Positions 4,987 to 7,969 of a stretch of 7,969 nt of DNA are shown piece by piece (positions within the stretch are counted from its first letter, which is position 1; the number at the start of each line of letters is the position of its first letter). The position numbers and the translations under genes are program-made. The stretch spans positions 1-7,969 of the forward strand of contig CAYSJO010000877.1 of NCBI GenBank assembly GCA_964431285.1. The letters are read 5' to 3'. The stretch is from CAUZFZ01 sp964431285 (GTDB lineage: Bacteria > Planctomycetota > Planctomycetia > Planctomycetales > Planctomycetaceae). The notes beneath the pieces were generated by a model that saw nothing but the letters and a program-made list of their open reading frames with translations, was not told the DNA's origin and did no database searches.

Positions 4987-7692
4987 TCAATCGACATAAA
5001 GAAATGCTGCCGAATTCATGATGCCGTGACAATAACTGGCCAGTGATTTCTGTGCGGCTTCTGATTCTGCGAGACCACTCGTCTGCCAGCGTTGCTCGAA
5101 CTGTTCAAGCAACTTAACACCAAGCTGCGATTCCTCGGCGGTTGGTTCGCGACTCATCGCCAGACGATACACGGTTCGCACTCGTTGGGTGGGTTCGGGG
5201 CCGGTCATACTGCTGACGCGTGTGGCGAAGTGACCGGCCAGTTCGTGCACCATCGCGTTGTTCAGCAGATGCAGAGCCTGAGGCGCGACGATCGCCTCGC
5301 CCCGCTCCAGACAATTCGGCCCCCTCTGTGGAAAGTCGAAGTTCTCCAGCAGAGTGGGGATCTTTGTACGACGTTGCTGGACGAAGATGCTGCGACGCCA
5401 ACCGGCGGGTGTGCGCCGCGATGTCACCAGACCATCGGGACGTTCGTCGACGGCATCTGGCGGACCGAACGGCGTCAGATCGAGCTGCCCGGAAACACTC
5501 AGCAGCGTGTCCCGCACAACTTCCGCCTCCATGCGCTGAAGCGGCATACCCCACAGCAGCTCGGTTCGAAGTTGCTTGTCGGGTAGGTCATCGCCCTGCG
5601 ATAGACGCGACGTCTGCTGATACGTCGCTGATGTCACGATGAGACGGTGCAACCACTTCATACTCCAGCCCTGTTGCATGAACTCGACAGCCAGCCAGTC
5701 GAGCAGTTCTGGATGCGTTGGCGGCGTGCCGGTTTTGCCGAAATTGTCCAGCGTCCTCACGATGCCCTGACCGAAGTGGTGCTTCCAGACGCGATTCACA
5801 AACACGCGTGCCGTGAGCGGGTGGTTACGATTCGTCAGCCAGCGAGCCAGTGCCATGCGACGCCCGGTTTTTGTGGCGTTGGGCCACGGCGGCTGGACTT
5901 CGAACACAGTGGCATCATTCGTCAGCACGGCCGGAACTGCTGGCTGCATCAACGAACCGGGTGTTTCGTAATTGCCGCGCCGCAACAGGTAAGTCGGCGA
6001 CGGTTCTCCCCGCGACCACAATGCACGAATTCGCGGTTCGGGACGTTTGCCCGATTCGGCCTGCTTGATCTGCGCCTCGATCTCTTTCTTTTGAGCGTCG
6101 TCAGATTCGGATTCCAGTTTTTTCCGAAACATAGCCACCTTTTCGGCAATTGTCTTCTCGTGCTGCTCCCATTCGCTGCGTTCGGTGGTCGTTACAAGCG
6201 GCAGCGTTCGAGGTCCCTGTGACTTGAGCCAGTCGTGCTCGTCGTAAGCGTCCTTCAGGATCGCCGTCAGGCTGTAGTAGTCCCGCTGAGAGATCGGATC
6301 GAACTTGTGCGCATGGCAGCGAGCACACTGAATCGTCAGCCCCAGCACGGCCGAACTGAAAACCTGCACCTCATCCGCAATGACCTCAAGCCGGTCCGGT
6401 ACAAAATTCGTGATGTCGGCGAAAGTACGATCGGGCGTAGTCCGCAGGAAGCCTGTCGCGACCAGGTTGTCATACAACTCCTGAGTGATCTCAGTTGCGT
6501 GTTCGACGTCCGCGAGCTCATCTCCAGCGATCTGTTCCAGCAGAAAACGGTCATACGGTTTGTCTGCGTTCAACGCGCGAATGACGTAATCCCGATACCG
6601 CCAGATGTGTGACCGCACACGGTCCTCGTTCTGAGCCCCTTCGGAGTCTGCGTAACCGGCAGCATCCAGCCAGTGCCGTGCCCACCGTTCTCCGTGACGA
6701 GGTGAATCCAGCAGTCGATTAACCAGATGAGTCCACGCGTCCGGCCGCTCATCAGTCAGAAACTGGTCGATCTGTTCGAGTGTCGGTGGCAATCCAGTCA
6801 GATCAAAACAGACACGCCGCAGCAATGCCGCGCGATGGGCCGGCCGTGCGATCGAGAGTTCGTGCTGATTCAGCCTGTTCTCTATGAACGAGTCGATCGG
6901 ATTACGAAAACGTCTCGGAGTCTCGGGTGGATCGACCTGCCTCGGCGGAACGAACGACCAGAACGAGCGAGCATCGTCACTGATCGCGGCGCGTTTCGGC
7001 GACACGACTGCGTCCGCTTCCGGAAGTCCGGCCTGAATCCACCGTTCAATCGTGACTCGTTCGGACTCCGTCATCGGTTTAACGCTGACGGAAACGAGCT
7101 GACGCCGCGGTGGCATCTCTTCGTTACGAATCCGCTCGATGAGTCGACTCTTTTCCGGCTGTCCGGAAACAACGACCGGACCGGACTTGCCGCCCTTGAG
7201 GATGGATTCACAAGTGCGCAGATCAAGCCCACCGTCCTTGCGTCTGGTGCCATGGCAGGCTGTGCAGCGCAACAACAGAATCGGAATGACATCGTGCTGA
7301 GTCACCCGTCGCTCAATACGTGGCGGATTTCGATACTTCGCGCCGCTGGCGATCCACAGGCGAATTGTCTCCACCTCTGACTTCGTCAAAGGATTCTTCC
7401 CCACCGGCGGCATTTCGCCGGATAGCACTCGGCTGAGCAGCAGACTCTCGCGCGGTTTTCCGGGACTGACAACTTCACCAGATTCACCACCGACATGCAC
7501 GCCTGCCGCCGAACTCAGATTGAGTTCCCCTGCCTGTCGCTTTGCGTTGTGACACTCGCCACACCGGGCGACCAACAGTTTGCCGACGGCCTTTTCAAAC
7601 ACGACTTCGGCGTCCGCAGCATCGGCACCTCTGGCAGTCGCGGCTGCAGTCCACGCTGTTAGCAATGAGAGAATTGCGGTCCGAATCAGCAA
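4987..7692 (-). CDS. PSCyt1-PSCyt1-DUF1549-DUF1553 (PSD1) cytochrome c-like protein
   Basis: Large exported protein of the planctomycete cytochrome/PSD1 type, 901 residues from the chosen start. Order: signal peptide (MLIRTAILSLLTAW...ATARGADA, about 1-26); PSCyt1 domain 1 with CGECH (Cys44, Cys47, His48) and possible axial Met94 in GEMPP; PSCyt1 domain 2 with CTACH (Cys143, Cys146, His147) and Met193 in EEMPP; DUF1549 (about 260-485) with WLDAAGYADSEG and a third site CARCH (Cys456, Cys459, His460); a charged, probably helical linker (about 503-552); DUF1553 (about 610-870) with VNRVWKHHFGQGIV and QALHLLNN. Three c-type haems are predicted, so periplasmic maturation and an electron-transfer role are plausible; the reaction is unknown. 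The start is TTG at 7690-7692 because GGAGGT lies 6 bases upstream and the signal peptide then begins correctly. A more distal TTG at 7750-7752 lies inside a tandem repeat and would bury the signal. Confidence 0.93.
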   Translation of the reverse strand: MLIRTAILSLLTAWTAAATARGADAADAEVVFEKAVGKLLVARCGECHNAKRQAGELNLSSAAGVHVGGESGEVVSPGKPRESLLLSRVLSGEMPPVGKNPLTKSEVETIRLWIASGAKYRNPPRIERRVTQHDVIPILLLRCTACHGTRRKDGGLDLRTCESILKGGKSGPVVVSGQPEKSRLIERIRNEEMPPRRQLVSVSVKPMTESERVTIERWIQAGLPEADAVVSPKRAAISDDARSFWSFVPPRQVDPPETPRRFRNPIDSFIENRLNQHELSIARPAHRAALLRRVCFDLTGLPPTLEQIDQFLTDERPDAWTHLVNRLLDSPRHGERWARHWLDAAGYADSEGAQNEDRVRSHIWRYRDYVIRALNADKPYDRFLLEQIAGDELADVEHATEITQELYDNLVATGFLRTTPDRTFADITNFVPDRLEVIADEVQVFSSAVLGLTIQCARCHAHKFDPISQRDYYSLTAILKDAYDEHDWLKSQGPRTLPLVTTTERSEWEQHEKTIAEKVAMFRKKLESESDDAQKKEIEAQIKQAESGKRPEPRIRALWSRGEPSPTYLLRRGNYETPGSLMQPAVPAVLTNDATVFEVQPPWPNATKTGRRMALARWLTNRNHPLTARVFVNRVWKHHFGQGIVRTLDNFGKTGTPPTHPELLDWLAVEFMQQGWSMKWLHRLIVTSATYQQTSRLSQGDDLPDKQLRTELLWGMPLQRMEAEVVRDTLLSVSGQLDLTPFGPPDAVDERPDGLVTSRRTPAGWRRSIFVQQRRTKIPTLLENFDFPQRGPNCLERGEAIVAPQALHLLNNAMVHELAGHFATRVSSMTGPEPTQRVRTVYRLAMSREPTAEESQLGVKLLEQFEQRWQTSGLAESEAAQKSLASYCHGIMNSAAFLYVD

Positions 7693-7698
7693 GCGGGC

Positions 7699-7704
7699 AC
7701 CTCC
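7699..7704 (-). promoter_or_regulatory. Ribosome binding site of the PSD1 gene
   Basis: On the minus strand GGAGGT lies six bases before the TTG at 7690-7692. It is the only strong Shine-Dalgarno seen in the window. It decides the start of the PSD1 gene in favour of the TTG that begins a standard signal peptide. Confidence 0.75.
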
Positions 7705-7706
7705 AC

Positions 7707-7726
7707 CTGGACGAGTCTCCAGTCCA
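7707..7726 (-). promoter_or_regulatory. Small inverted repeats just upstream of the PSD1 ribosome binding site
   Basis: TGGAC (7708-7712) pairs with GTCCA (7722-7726), or alternatively CTGGA (7707-7711) with TCCAG (7718-7722). The two folds exclude each other and end two to three bases before the Shine-Dalgarno on the transcript. They could affect translation, but stems of five pairs are weak. Confidence 0.25.
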
Positions 7727-7727
7727 C

Positions 7728-7777
7728 ACCTCAGATTAGCATGCACTACCAAACCTCAGATTAGCATGCACTACCAA
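7728..7777. repeat. Perfect 25-bp tandem duplication upstream of the PSD1 gene
   Basis: Bases 7728-7752 and 7753-7777 are identical and directly abut. Each unit contains GCATGC, a six-base palindrome, within TTAGCATGCACTA. The pair lies 36 bases upstream of the PSD1 start codon, where a promoter, operator or leader would be expected. It may be a recent slippage duplication or two binding sites for one regulator. Confidence 0.9.
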
Positions 7778-7905
7778 TGACACAGTATCCGCCACTGGCT
7801 CTCCAGGATAACCAGGTTAGCTGCGTCTGCATTCACTTGCTGGATCGGCGGAAGGGCCACAACACTAACAGCTGTCACGACAAACAGAATCCCTGATACA
7901 CTCAC
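7771..7905 (-). CDS. Doubtful 44-residue ORF with hydrophobic N terminus
   Basis: A GTG at 7903-7905, directly after a TAA, opens 44 codons ending in TAG at 7771-7773. The product begins MSVSGILFVVTAVSVVALPP, followed by IQQVNADAANLV, which looks like a signal peptide or one membrane segment with a short tail. No clear Shine-Dalgarno precedes it, and the stop lies in the 25-bp tandem repeat. It could be a small secreted or leader peptide, a gene remnant or chance. I recognise no family. Confidence 0.2.
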   Translation of the reverse strand: MSVSGILFVVTAVSVVALPPIQQVNADAANLVILESQWRILCHW

Positions 7906-7969
7906 TTAACAGCCCGATGAAGAACCTGGCCGTGTAACGGGGAATGATTATTCTACGTGTGTTCGTTTT
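7778..7969. other. Upstream flank of the PSD1 gene cluster
   Basis: Apart from the doubtful small ORF, no gene is seen in these 192 bases. A short hairpin CCGT-GTA-ACGG occurs at 7930-7940. The stretch is less GC-rich near its end, with TTATT and TTTT runs, and probably contains the promoter of the minus-strand genes, but no -35/-10 pair could be assigned with confidence. Confidence 0.4.

Noticed and set aside
6727..7380. Plus-strand frame of 217 codons opposite the PSD1 gene
   Set aside because: Antisense shadow of a strongly supported gene with three haem motifs; the product has no family features.
7753..7777. The 25-bp repeat as the start of a CRISPR array
   Set aside because: The two copies abut with no spacer and no third copy or cas gene is present.
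7907..7969. Insertion sequence end at the right edge
   Set aside because: The ACAGCCCGATGAAGAAC stretch vaguely recalls IS termini, but no matching inverted end, target duplication or transposase is present.

Overview
The window looks like a planctomycete chromosome (Planctomycetia; genus not resolvable from the sequence). The main reason is the adjacent pair of planctomycete-type genes on the minus strand: a PSCyt1/DUF1549/DUF1553 (PSD1) cytochrome-like protein followed by a twin-arginine-exported DUF1501 protein. Non-ATG starts and moderately high GC fit this. The sequence before about base 36 has a 15-G run and a C-rich stretch, so it may be a poor-quality contig end.

Layout: (1) Bases 2-390, plus strand: the 3' end of an SDR epimerase of the TIGR01777/DUF1731 type, broken by an apparent one-base frameshift near 189-193. 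(2) Bases 419-1513, minus: biotin synthase bioB, convergent with the epimerase. (3) Bases 1514-1719: a 206-base gap with two small inverted repeats. (4) Bases 1720-3402, minus: a sodium:solute symporter of the SSS/SLC5 fold. (5) Bases 3456-4883, minus: DUF1501 protein with a Tat signal. (6) Bases 4884-4986: a gap almost filled by a long imperfect hairpin. (7) Bases 4987-7692, minus: the PSD1 protein with three CxxCH motifs. (8) Bases 7693-7969: its upstream region, with a strong ribosome binding site, a perfect 25-bp tandem duplication and a doubtful 44-codon ORF.

The four large minus-strand genes read in the order PSD1 protein, DUF1501 protein, symporter, bioB. The first three could form one exported/membrane unit: an exported multi-haem protein, a Tat-exported hydrolase-like partner and a sodium-driven importer. 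This is inferred from order and compartment; nothing in the sequence fixes the substrate. bioB is a housekeeping enzyme that may simply lie downstream.

I found no tRNA, rRNA, CRISPR array, complete insertion sequence or defence system. Most of the window is ordinary planctomycete gene content. The least explained parts are the non-coding elements (the 62-base hairpin, the 25-bp tandem repeat and the leader of the PSD1 gene), plus the symporter insertion and the cysteine-rich BioB tail.
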